NCBI GenBank assembly: GCA_025201805.1
Contig: MU619253.1
Coordinates: 2,202-66,201 of the forward strand
Source: Parasitella parasitica
Lineage: Eukaryota > Mucoromycota > Mucoromycetes > Mucorales > Mucoraceae
DNA length: 64,000 bases
Direction: 5' to 3'
Shown here: one piece after another, positions 1 to 10,800 of the stretch
How positions within the stretch are numbered: position 1 is the first letter of the stretch
Layout: every line of letters begins with the position of its first letter
Made by a program: the position numbers and the translations under genes
Notes under the pieces: model-generated
Told to the model about the DNA's origin: nothing
Database searches by the model: none
Seen by the model: the letters and a program-made list of their open reading frames with translations, nothing else

Positions 1-290
1 TAAAGAGAAGATTGGGTAGGATGTCTTCCCGACATCCCGCGATCTGATCTAGATGTATTCTTTGAATAAGCCTGGAACCTTGCAAGAGGTCCAATTACAA
101 CTTGTAGCTTATTCCTTATTTGTAAAAGAATTACCAACAATTAATATCATGATCCGTGCATTATGACTAAGTTAGATATGACATATGTAGCCTTTATATG
201 GATACAACAAAAAGGACGTTTGTAAATCCTACGTTTATTTTCGATTGTAATCTCAAAAAAAGCTATGACCAAATGTTTATCAATTATTAT

Positions 291-832
291 AGGGGTATTC
301 AAATAGCTTCTTAAAATCTTCAATTAAATTAAAATAAAAACAAAATGTATGATTGGCCAGAACATCCGTATACATCTAATCACGAAAAGGTTGTTGTCAA
401 AACTAGGATCCTCGTCTCTCCTGCCCTCTCCATAAAACGTGGACAGCAGGGTGTTGCTCAATCAGCAACTTGAGAATCCCTGCTGACATGACCGGCACTG
501 TCCTGTGCGTGGCATTGACAGAACCAAATTAGGCTACCACCATGCCAACAATGATGCTGCCAGTGAGTTGCAACGCCTTGCCGTCAGCATATCTCCATCA
601 AGCCAACCAAACAACATGGTGGCACCATGTATGGTGAGGAATCGGATCAGTCTCCCGACGCTTTAAAGATTTACTCAATTTTTGAAAGCTCCTTCCTTGT
701 TTTTAAATTTTTAATTGAAATTATCGATTTTTTTATTAAAATGGGGTATTCACTTGTATATCGAATCCATTGGCTGAAATATTTTAATTTTTTTTTTTTT
801 ATTTAATTTTTTTTTGCTATTTGAATACCCCT
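291..832. mobile_element. Candidate MITE-like element with 17-bp terminal inverted repeats
   Basis: The left end reads AGGGGTATTCAAATAGC (291-307). The right end (816-832) is its perfect reverse complement, giving a 542-bp unit. The flanks are TTAT on the left and TATA on the right, so the target duplication is TA or TAT. Both subterminal zones are A/T-rich, while the interior (about 400-665) is much more GC-rich than its surroundings and has no long open frame. An inner GGGGTATTCA near 744 repeats part of the terminus. Small size, inverted termini and lack of a transposase fit a non-autonomous DNA transposon. The superfamily cannot be fixed from one copy. Confidence 0.6.
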
Positions 833-1433
833 TATACCATAAATATCATGAATCTTATAATAATCGTGCAACTCATACTCCATAGTAATCAGGCACCGAA
901 TATTACTGCTGTTTCCCACAAAGCTTGATCTATTTAAACATAATCAAGTTATTGCATTATCAACTTGTATTAAATATATACTTTGCTTCCAAATATTAAT
1001 GAGATGTCGGTAAATCAGCAGACAGAGCTTTGCGTAGACTTTCACTATGAATAAGCTATGAAGAGTTTCAGAAATATTTTATTTTTGATACTTAATGCCT
1101 TTTTATTACAATCTAGTCTGTTAGATTGATCCCACTGGCCGACCTATACAAAATCAGTTTATGAGCACCACTTTATTTGCATTTATATACATGGCTACAT
1201 CTAGTACTTGGATTCGATAAAAAGTTGAAACCTCATACTATATATAACCAGGAAGGAGAAGAAAGCTCAAATCTGAAACCAAAATCTAATGTTTTGGGAT
1301 TTCGCATACCACGTACAGTCAAGAAGTATGCATTGTATAAACGTAGAGTATGGTTTATTTAAAATTATCAAATCAAACAAAGTCAATCAATAACTCACCC
1401 GCATAAAAATGACAAAAAGGATCAATCTGTTCA

Positions 1434-1473
1434 CATGAATCATGAATCATGAACCATGAACCATGAACCATGA
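1434..1473. repeat. Short heptamer tandem repeat (CATGAAY)
   Basis: About five and a half tandem copies of a 7-base unit, CATGAAT changing to CATGAAC, followed by CATGATG. It lies downstream of the KH-protein gene. No function is evident. Confidence 0.7.
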
Positions 1474-1728
1474 TGAAAAAAGCTATTAAAAAGCGTAGAC
1501 AAGATATTCAAAAGAAAGAGACCTACAAATACAATGACAAAGTTTCCTGGTTTTTTTTTCCATTTACTTACACAGGCGAATACAATTTAAACATGTAATA
1601 AAACAAAGAACAAACATACGAACAATTTTTTTTTTTTCAAAAACACGATTCAAAAAAAAAAAAAAAGAAAGAAAGAGAGCAATTATGGGATATCTGGCAT
1701 TGACTACTGTACATATTATGTATATTTT

Positions 1729-3912
1729 TCACTCATCATCATCAGCAGTAGTAGTACTATCAAGATTTTTGTTTGAATCAGATACTGTTTTCTTTTCCTT
1801 TTTGTCGTCTTCCAGAGGTTCTCCATCCACATTTTCTTCTTCTGATTGTTGTTGCGGCTGTTGCTGTTGGGAAGATGTATCATAAGATCCATATTGTTGT
1901 TGGCCATAGTATTGTTGATACCATTGATAATAAGCTTCTTGTTGTTCTTTGGTTGGTTGCTGTCCGCCATAATATTGTGCATAGTATGCCTGTTGATCTG
2001 CAGCAGAATTGCCGTCTCCTCCGTCTGCTTTCTTATCTTCAGAATCATTATTATCATCAACATTCCCTGAAGGAGGAGCAGCAGCCCCATCTGGTTGTGA
2101 GGGATCCTGCTGCTGATAATTGTACTGATAGCCGGGATATTGCTGATAGCCTGTGTACAACTAACATGAGTAAACCGACACTTGTTTAATATAAACTGAT
2201 AAATATTACCTTCATTTCCAGAGCCACCGTACTGGCTTTGATCGTAGCCGTACTGTTGGTAGTATTGGCTATATTGCTGATTATAATCATATCCACCTTC
2301 CCCCCCACCTTGTTGTTGGTTGTACTCATTTCCGTATTCATTTTGACCTCTGTATCCTCCTCTATCATTGTTGTATCCGCCGTATCTTCCACCAGAGCCA
2401 CGGGTAGCCTCTGCAACTTTATCTAGGACTAATTGTTTAGCAATTGCGACACATTGGGGGTCCCCAGAGATATTGACAATGCGTTCATCCGAATTAGGGT
2501 CATTATTGGGGTCAATCTTGACTCTAGCACCTGATTGATCTTGCATTGATCGAACGGTTTCGCCGCCTCTACCAATAATCAAGCCAACTGCAGAGGAAGG
2601 GACAGTAACAAAAGTACGCTCGTCATCAGGTCTTCCCATGCGATTGTAATTATTGTATCCTCCTTGTTGTCCATAGCCGCCTCCGCCTCCACCGAAACCC
2701 TGTTGCTGACCCTATAAAGTATACATATAAGCAATCTGAACCATCTCAAAGTGTATGTACGTTACGTTTCCAGAGACAATATCATCGATAAGCGATTTAG
2801 CCATCTGAGTAGCGGCATCATCGCCAACAATATTGATAACCCTTTCATTGTTGCTGTCTCCAGAGCTATCAGAAGCTATCAAAATTTTGGCTCTACTACG
2901 TTCTTCTAAATCGCGAATAGTGTCTCCACCACGACCAATGACTAATCCGACTTTATTGACAGGGATGCGGATGGTAGCTGTGTTTCCTCCCTGCGAGTGG
3001 TATCCACCGCCCATTCCACCGCCCATTCCACCGCCCATTCCACCGCCTCCAGGTCTTTCATTTGCCAGCGCATCAGAGACCATTTGCTGGATCATATCAC
3101 GAGCAACTGCAGTTTGATCAGGCTGACCAGTTAATGTAACTGTTCTTTCATTGCCAACAGGATCTGAATGCAACCAGAGTAAGTTATGTATCACGAACAG
3201 AGTAAAAGATAAATTAGCATCTTACCATTTGCAAACTGAACCTTGGATACACCAGACATGCGCTCAATCCTTTTCAAGTTTTCTCCGCCTTTGCCGATAA
3301 GTAACCCAACCATATGGTTAGGCACGGCGTATTCTACTTGACCGCCGCCTCCGTAGGGTTTACGTTCATCAGCCCCAAGACCATATCTACTTCTTGGCTC
3401 ACTGCTGCCATCTACAAAAAAATAAAAATAAAAAAATCAAATTTAGCATATCCATAATCTTGCACCAGAAGGTATCGACGTTTTACATGAAGGTCTTGAG
3501 GAGCCGCTGTCGTAAGCGCTTCTTTTATTGTCGTGTTGGGCCTCACCATATGAGCCATAGGAACGGCTTGACGAAGAGCCATGATAATCGTCGCTACGAT
3601 CGTCATCACTGTGGCCTCTTTTGGTACCTAGCTCCTTGTATTAGCGCCTTTCGACTGTAGATTAAGTCGTGAATTACCTGAATAGGAGGGAGAGGATGAA
3701 TACTGGGAAGGGCTGACATCTGGTTGTCCACTACCGCTGCCACTACCATCGCCACCGCCACCGGCTGATTGTTGCTTGAGCTTTTCCGCAATGGCTCTAG
3801 CCTTTGATAAAGCATCGTTAAAATTGAGAGGAGCTGCTGAGGCAGAACCTGAAGACGATAAAGAAGGTGGAGGAGGCACAGCTGAATAGTCGTTGCCGCC
3901 CATAATGAACAA
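1729..3912 (-). CDS. Three-KH-domain RNA/ssDNA-binding protein (FUBP/KHSRP-like)
   Basis: Six exons (3912-3678, 3627-3487, 3411-3226, 3163-2766, 2711-2210, 2150-1729) join in frame to 627 aa. Three KH domains are visible by their GxxG loops: VGLLIGKGGENLKRI, VGLVIGRGGDTIRDL and VGLIIGRGGETVRSM. Each is followed by the usual beta/alpha segment. A GGGMGGG linker separates KH1 from KH2. The C-terminal third is rich in Gly, Tyr and Gln with YYQWYQQYYGQQQ-type repeats, like the tyrosine-rich tail of FUBP proteins, and ends acidic. The family binds single-stranded nucleic acid in transcription, splicing or mRNA turnover. The N-terminus starts MFIMGG, so the second Met is an alternative start. It is divergent from the methyltransferase gene, with 156 bp between the two starts. 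Family is clear; the exact orthologue is not. Confidence 0.88.
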
Positions 3913-4068
3913 GTTGTTTTGAATTGGGAAGGAAAAAGGAAGAATGAAAAATATTTGCTTTCAACCATGCTTGTTCTAATTGGTGACTACTATATTACTC
4001 GACAATGGTTCCCTGAAATGCATGTGTGCTCTGAACTCTGTATTTTTTTATAGGCAAAACAGCCCCTC
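3913..4068. promoter_or_regulatory. Divergent promoter between KH-protein and Mtq1 genes
   Basis: Only 156 bp separate the two start codons, so both genes must share this spacer or place elements inside each other's leader. I see no clear TATA box. This is inferred from gene geometry alone. Confidence 0.45.
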
Positions 4069-5064
4069 ATGAGTTCCAAGCTAATCTCCAGGAAATGGAT
4101 ACAAAAGCTACTACCAGTCTGTGATGGAGACCTAGCGCATGCTAAACGGCAGCTGGAATGGCTCAAAGAGAAGGTTACATTGGACTCGAGCGGAAACAGC
4201 AGCAAGTCCATATATTCGCTCTCCAACGCAGAGCAGGATCAGCTGGATGAGTATATTCTGCAGCGAACAGAGCAGCACAAACCGCTGCAGTACATACTAG
4301 GTACAAGCAAGTTGCATACTCCAATGGCACTTTTACTCATGACGCTATTTAGGCACACAGCCATTCTGCGAATTGGACATTGTTACACGACCTCCCATAC
4401 TGATACCAAGGTATAACATTAGAGTACATGGAATTTTTTGCACTTCACACATTGAGAATTTAAAAGATGGGAGACAGAAGAGTGGACGTACAGAGTCATC
4501 GATTTGATCCGTAGTCAATTATCAACTATAAAAAAACCGTTGAGGATCCTGGACATATGTACTGGATCGGGCTGTATTTCCTTGGCACTAGCCAGACATT
4601 TGCCAAACAATTCCGTCCATATTACCGGTCTAGACATCTCTAGCGAAGCCATTGCGCTCTCCAACCACAATTTAAACGTACACCAGGCACTTCTTCAAAA
4701 TCCAGTCGAATTCCATGTCGAGGATATCTTTGAATACAAGCCATCAGATGACGTTCATTTGATTGTGTCCAACCCGCCTTACATTACGAACGAAGAGTAT
4801 GCGGCTCTAGACCCTGAGGTAAAGGACTGGGAAGATGCGAGGGCACTTGTTGCCTCGGATCAAGGAACACGGGTCCATCAGCGCATAATCCAAGTGGCAA
4901 AACACTGCAAGCCACTGCTACAAGGGCCTCATCTGTTCATGGAGATAGGAGGCGCTCATCAAATTGGCCTACTGAGTGGTATGATGCTCCAGCAAGCGTT
5001 TACTTTTGTCGATGTCTGGAAGGATCTGGCGGCTAAAGACAGAGTGATCACCGCTGGATTCTGA
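4069..5064 (+). CDS. MTQ1: Protein-(glutamine-N5) methyltransferase, HemK/Mtq1 type
   Basis: Three exons (4069-4300, 4353-4410, 4467-5064) join to 295 aa. The N-terminal helical part includes HKPLQYILGTQPF, a hallmark of the substrate-binding domain of PrmC/HemK. Exon 2 and the start of exon 3 give LIPRWETEEW, matching the family's PRxETE motif. Then follow the SAM-binding motif LDICTGSGCISLALA and the catalytic NPPY (in VSNPPYITNEEY). The presence of the N-terminal domain separates it from the shorter Mtq2/N6AMT1 type. Such enzymes methylate the glutamine of the GGQ motif in release factors. The Mtq1/HEMK1 branch acts on the mitochondrial release factor, so a mitochondrial location is inferred, although no clear presequence is seen. 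Confidence 0.9.
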
Positions 5065-5378
5065 TGTCTCGTGATGTCGAAACATAGCGTGGCGTGTTTG
5101 TTCCTCTCTTTTGTTGTGTAAAGTATACAAACATGTCAACTGACCCGCCCTCCTTTTTATTAGATATCGTGAGAGTTTTCTGTTACAAATAAAAAACTCA
5201 CCAGAAAAAGACCAAATGTAGTGTTTATATGACAGTAGTATAAAGCAGATTAACGGTGCGTATGTGCAAGTATCCTGATAATCCGTGTTCTTCCGGACAA
5301 TTATGATATTATGCAACCCTAAATTCTATCATATTCGGCTGTTGATTGTAACGTGCAAGAGCATTTCAAAATGCAGAA

Positions 5379-5409
<31 letters not shown>

Positions 5410-5527
5410 TAATCCTGAATTAAGTGTGTGACCCAGTTGAAATTATACATGCATATATAAAGTGAACCCCAACTGATTTTCCTTTCTCTTTTTTGTTCCT
5501 ACTTTCATTTCAAATTTTAATTCAAGT
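5065..5527. other. Intergenic spacer with CAG microsatellite
   Basis: No gene is seen. It contains the CAG tract at 5380-5409. A pyrimidine-rich stretch just before 5528 may be the leader of the small membrane-protein gene. Confidence 0.5.
5380..5409. repeat. CAG/GCA trinucleotide repeat
   Basis: About ten GCA/CAG units with one TAG interruption, in noncoding DNA between two genes. It is a simple repeat likely to vary in length between strains. Confidence 0.85.
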
Positions 5528-5812
5528 ATGCCAAATTCACTAGCAACAAAAGGACCGTTCTACTGGTAATGTTCCTTGCTTTCTAGAACATCACTGCCTT
5601 TATTTTTGCTGATACTATGTCGTAGGGCTGTGCCTTTAACTCTAGTTGTTGCCACTGTCTATGTCTCCAAGATAAAAACGTCGTCCATTTCATCACATCC
5701 GCTGAAATTTGTTCCTTCTGGCGAGCCAAAATTTGATTCAGCGAATATGGATCGCATTCGAGCGGAATGGCGCCATAGAAACAATGGCATTGGACTGAGG
5801 GATGTCAGGTAA
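5528..5812 (+). CDS. Small single-pass membrane protein, 74 aa, unknown function
   Basis: Two exons (5528-5565 and 5626-5812) are separated by a 60-nt intron. The intron starts GTAATG and has a CTGAT branch-like site 8 nt before its CGTAG end. The joined frame is MPNSLATKGPFYWAVPLT..., with one hydrophobic segment (about residues 13-26, WAVPLTLVVATVYV). A polar, charged C-terminal half ends RNNGIGLRDVR. The size and layout resemble small mitochondrial inner-membrane or ER proteins, but I recognise no family. Support comes from the well-formed intron and the frame closing exactly. The downstream AATAAA-like sequence at about 5811 overlaps the stop. Confidence 0.6.
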
Positions 5813-6440
5813 TAAAATTTTGCACATAAAAAAAAAAAAAAATATAGCCAAGGCGATAATTAACGCAAATCCTATAGTCGAAGTGGAGGAGGTGTTTAAT
5901 CTACTTGTACATATGATAATAGCGCACGAGAACTCGAAAAAAAAAAATCACTCAAAATTGCAGGGCCTTTTAATCCGTGTATAAATATTCTCCATTTCAA
6001 CTATCCTTATCCCTAACATATAAATATATCACATATATATAAAGTATCATTTATATGCTACTGATATATTTTGGGGGGCATTGATCTGTATGTATTCCGG
6101 CTCTATCAAGCAGTCTTTATTAAATAAGATGCCAGCTTGCATGCGTTATTATATCAACAGATTTGGAGTTATTTACTTTATTCTGTTGTGTGCATGGAGT
6201 ATACATGTAAACACTGACAACAACGTTCTAGTTGTGACAACCAGCAAAACGAATACATATAACACACCTGCGATATATTGTATAGTCCTCCATACCATTC
6301 TTTCAAACAAGAATGTAATATGCCTTAAAACGGTTGATTTCATATATTTAAATAAATTGTATTGAAATCAACCTTAACGCCTCCTTTCAGTCAACTTTTT
6401 ACCAACCCCCCCTTTTTTCTTTTGTCTCCTATACATCACC
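5813..6440. other. Intergenic spacer
   Basis: AT-rich, with A runs at 5829-5842 and 5939-5947 and a TATAT tract near 6010-6045. A 94-codon frame (6081-6365) has no recognisable features and is not called. The last 60 bases are pyrimidine-rich, like a leader or core promoter of the following gene. Confidence 0.45.
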
Positions 6441-7736
6441 ATGCTAAGAAATCCTACTGCTGCTATCACTACTGAGTGCATTGAAGACGAATACGAAAAG
6501 CTACAGTCTGCTTGGAAACAGCAGCTAAATGACATGAAAAACCAGCCCCATCAGCGAGTCAGCAATCATGACAATGCGCACTTTACATTGATGCATCTCT
6601 TCCACAGCTATTTGAATCAGATTTGGATGGATTCGCAAAACATGCTACAGTGTGCACAGTCCTGGAACAACGACACAAACCAAAAGGATGCTGCATTCAC
6701 CATGAAAGTGCTTGGTATGCATCTGATGAAGCAATCTCTAAGAACCCGCCAAGAGTTTTTTCAGATAGTAGATGAGGTATCTGGCACTATTGACTACTTT
6801 TCAATGCCTTCAACAGCAACAGCTGTACCCGCTGAAAACCCACTTTGCTCATCGCCCTCTTTGTCGCCCGTTAGCTCGTTGTTGGCGCCAGAGCCTATAC
6901 CTGTCAAGCTGACTAGCTCCCCATCTACGCCTACAATCAGCACCTATGCAACATTGGGCTATTGGCAGGGTGATACGACAACGACTTGCAAACATGCGTT
7001 TACCCCTGGATCGAATTACTCGCTTTATTTTCCTGCTGAACCCAATCACAAAGACTCACAGCAGCAGCATTTATCATGCCATTTTTGCCATGAAAAGCTG
7101 GGGCTCAAGAAAAGCTTCTCTGCAGATAACTTTTGTACACTTATCAGCCAGACATCATCTACCTGTACAAACAATAGCAGTGACGACGAGATAGAATCTC
7201 TGGGGGACGACATGGCGGCAAGCAAGAAATTGCTGATGCCGGACGAAGATTACGATAATGATGGCGATGATGATGGAATCTGTAATTACCGGGAAAAGCT
7301 GTTAAAGTACCAGTTGGTAAGCGAGTTGCACGAGAGCTCAAAGGTCGAAATTGAGGATGATAGGGACAATGCGTCAATTTCATCCTGTGGCTCCGTAACA
7401 GACGAATTGAAAATGAAAAGGTCGACTGTGAGCAATAATCTGCTTCATCAGCGCCTGGATTCCTTCTCGAGCTACCTGCCGGAATCAGTGTATTCATCTG
7501 ATAACTGCAACTGTGAAAACAACGCTATGCCCAGAAAAAAGAGATATTTGTCCACGTTTTTCAACACTAATAAAACAGCAGAAAACAGCGCTGTGAAGGC
7601 AGGCTTTAGGGACAAGTTTAGACGATACCGAAAGGATAGGAACGCTCTACCACGCTCATTATCAAGCTCACTGCTCCAACTGTTTTCACCATCATCAAAT
7701 AAAAACAATAAAAGACAGCAGCAAGCTCAAATTTAG
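6441..7736 (+). CDS. Uncharacterised 431-aa protein, single exon
   Basis: This is one uninterrupted frame of 431 codons. The first 115 residues are helical and charged (EDEYEKLQSAWKQQLNDM, MKQSLRTRQEFFQIVDEV). A Ser/Pro-rich stretch follows, then a CxxC pair (CHFCHEKLGLKKSF, about residue 210), an acidic run (DEDYDNDGDDDG, about 272) and a basic, Ser-rich tail (RKKRYL, RDKFRRYRKDRN). There is no membrane segment or signal peptide. I do not recognise the family. The layout suggests a regulatory or adaptor protein with long disordered parts. It ends 89 bp before the convergent Fmp27-like gene. Confidence 0.72.
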   Translation: MLRNPTAAITTECIEDEYEKLQSAWKQQLNDMKNQPHQRVSNHDNAHFTLMHLFHSYLNQIWMDSQNMLQCAQSWNNDTNQKDAAFTMKVLGMHLMKQSLRTRQEFFQIVDEVSGTIDYFSMPSTATAVPAENPLCSSPSLSPVSSLLAPEPIPVKLTSSPSTPTISTYATLGYWQGDTTTTCKHAFTPGSNYSLYFPAEPNHKDSQQQHLSCHFCHEKLGLKKSFSADNFCTLISQTSSTCTNNSSDDEIESLGDDMAASKKLLMPDEDYDNDGDDDGICNYREKLLKYQLVSELHESSKVEIEDDRDNASISSCGSVTDELKMKRSTVSNNLLHQRLDSFSSYLPESVYSSDNCNCENNAMPRKKRYLSTFFNTNKTAENSAVKAGFRDKFRRYRKDRNALPRSLSSSLLQLFSPSSNKNNKRQQQAQI

Positions 7737-7825
7737 GGTGGCTCTTTTGGTTGTGTAAATAATAAAAGACTAGCATCTTTATTTGGACAAATGCATATTG
7801 TTTGTTGCACATCTAGTGCCGTTAA

Positions 7826-10800
7826 TTAAGCCTTTTTATTCACTTGCCTTCCTTTGATTCTAGCACTAGGAGCAAGCCATTGAGTAGGACCATTGTAATA
7901 TTTACCCAGCAAATATCTTCCTTTTACCGTTAGTTGGTCATCGTCTTGCAAATGTCGAGTAGAAGCCGAAATAGATCGGGCCAATGCAGCTGACGATGAT
8001 GCTTCGCTACCTTTTGTGGTAATGTGGTGCGGGTCAATAGAGGAAGCGTCTATACTTGAATTTAATCCGTCTTGAGTAGAAGGTCGTTCTGGGGACCCTT
8101 TTTTCGGTTTTTTTAGTCTGTAAGTATACAAAGGGAGAAAGAATTAGCGTGTTTAGGACAATAATTCATGATGCTGTAATGCACTTTACTTGGACCAAAT
8201 GTGTGCCTTTCTGGACGATGTGGCCGTAGTGCTAAAATCATCGTCTGAATGTGCTGAATGCAGCGAAGAGGTATCTTTTGGATCCATGCTATCTTCAGCT
8301 GAAGAGTCGGACTGGTTATCTGTAGTGTCGTCTGGTTTGCCTGCCTGATTTTTAAAACTGGCCAAGTGATCTGCTACGTATACAGGCGTACTGTGTAGCG
8401 ATATACTCGAGTCAATGAGCTTGGAGCTCTCGCGCGGATGTCGACGGAGCAATTTCTCTTTAAGCAGCGCAGTACTATTGTGCAGTAAAGCAGCTCTCAT
8501 AAAGTCTGCCGTTTCGCCAGAATGTTAGACATTGCGCAAACAGGTATACATATATAAACGAACCTTTTTTGATGTTGGACATGAGCTCAAACCAGGACCA
8601 AGTCTCGTTGCGGAACTCTAGTGTGGGTTGCTCAAACGCAAAATCTCTCAAATCTTCGATATTTTTCTCTTTTGGGCCCTAATATCGACTGTCAATTTCA
8701 TCTGCTGCAAGCGAAGCGCAGTATTGCTGTCGTACTTACCTGGTAGCTCAAGCAGTGTCTTGCGCCTGGTATTTTCACTAGAATGAATGCCCTGTTGCTA
8801 GAGGCGCGTTTCTTCATGACAGATAAGTCGTCAGGTGTTTTGTATTTCGACAGCTTGTTGCTATTTTGTTTCCTCGACTTTTTGCCACTGCTGCTGCTGC
8901 TGTTCTGTGATGCGGGTATCATGCTGCTTGATGATGGGGTATCGTTCATTGTTTCTTCCGCTAAAGCATCTTCTCTGTTGGACATGGCAAAATTGCTGTT
9001 GGTGCTGTTCATGCTGAGCTTTTGGGAGTCAGAAGAAGCACCCGAGTTGCCGCTTGCTGCTGGCGCAGAAGCAATAGAAGGTGCTGTATTCTGCTTGTGC
9101 GCAACGCTGTCAGAACGTTCGCTACTGCTGGGCTGGGGTATGATGACTGTAGAGCAATTGGAAACATAGTCAGTCGACATATCACTCGAATCAGGCGGTG
9201 TGGGTGCGCTGATGGTGGCAGTGGGCACTGAAGCTGAAGGTGCGACGACAACATCAGCTCCCAATTGTTTGTTGGGAGACGGCTTTTCTGGAGGAAAGAG
9301 GTAGTAGGCCAACTGTCTGCCAAAGCTGTAGGTCATCTGTACACGCATTGGATGAAGGTTGATTTCTAAATGCTGTATGACGGGGATGCCGCCCACAGGA
9401 GCCAAGGACACAAAGTAGCAGCGCAGCATTTTGTGGCGAGAAAAGTCGTACGGTTTGCGTGGATCAAAATAAGGGCCGAGGACATCCGCAAAGACGGGCA
9501 AAGGCGACAGGTTCTTTACTTGCAAGATATCCACCTCCAGCGTGTTGATAGACGAGTGATCTTCTTTGCTGACAAAGTTGAATGTGAGATTAGTCAGTGC
9601 ACACTCACACAAGGGCACTTCTCCCTTTGAAAGCATCTCCCACTCCATCTTCTCGGCGCAAAAGACAAACTTGAGGTTGGTTTTAGGCTCATGGTAGTCT
9701 TTGCGCTGGTTACTTTGCATTAGCTTGATCGCCTCCATACCAAGATACAGCTCCTCAAGCGTGTCGTACAATGTCAAACGAATCGATTTGAACTCCTCTA
9801 TGCGCTGGTCGTCTAATAGAGCAATGTTCTGGCGATACTGGTCTCTGGCATGCAGCAATTGACGCGCTCTGCTCTGCAGATCAACAATCTTTTCAGTCGC
9901 TTCATACAGGCTGGAGCGATCAGCAGCCATCATGATTTCGCGAAGTCGAGCAAGTCGCTCTTTCTTGGCAGGCTCCTTGTATAAGAGGAGATCAGTAGCT
10001 ACCTGGTAAATGGCATTGTACTGCGCCGAGTCGGCTGTCAGCTTGAGCGAAGGAAAGTTCAGCTGCACCGAATCACACCTGTCCTCAAACGGATGGACTT
10101 CCGAATACACGTTGGTGTTGGTCTTGATTCTAAGCGGGTTGTATTTGTCGTACTGCAAAGTGGCAGCAATGCGATCGCCAATACGCTGGAACTTGTCAGA
10201 TCGCTTGACGTAGTTGATCAGCATCTCTGGCGGAATCCACGCAAGCCAGTGGTCGCTCTCTTTTGCGCCGTAGTGGTTGTCCAGCAACAGATCAACGCTG
10301 TCAAACTGCTCCTTCTTGGCCACAAAAAATTGCACATTGTCCAGGCTGACAATCGTCCGATGTTTGACCATCTCCATCTCTACATCCGGGTCTGTTTCAT
10401 CGACAATATTAAAGCCTTTCACTTGAGCACGCTCGTTAGCGACCAGGACAATGTTGTCCGGGTCACAGTCGCTTTGGAGGCTGATTTGCGGATTCAAGAG
10501 ATCCACAAGATAGCTGCTCTTCATGACATAGTTGCTGGGAATCGTCTTTAGCTGCATCAATGGGCTGTTGACATTGTCGCTTTTGGACATATCCACCGTG
10601 TCAGATGTACTGCCGTCTGCCGGCTTCTCTTCTTCGGTTTCGTTGGGCGCGTGGAACTTGGTGTCTATTTCAGAGAGCAGCTTGGCAATCAATTCCTCTG
10701 CCATGGATGTATCCATGCCACCCTCGTCGTCGTCTAGCACAAACTGCTTGTGGTTATGGCTGTACTGCATGTCAGACGCTTCGATTAGGTCTCTCAAAAA

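Larger units (their letters stand above)
1..1728. other. Gene-free flank (1.7 kb)
   Basis: I see no convincing coding exon here. The only open frame of note (1177-1362, 61 codons) has no recognisable domain and no splice context. The stretch is AT-rich with long A/T runs (781-815, 1627-1640, 1652-1675). It holds the inverted-repeat element at 291-832 and a heptamer repeat at 1434-1473, both listed separately. The last part lies downstream of the KH-protein stop codon and probably includes its 3' untranslated region. Confidence 0.6.

Noticed and set aside
6081-6365. 94-codon plus-strand frame
   Set aside because: No domain, odd composition, no splice context; likely chance in AT-rich DNA, although its end lies just before the 6441 gene.
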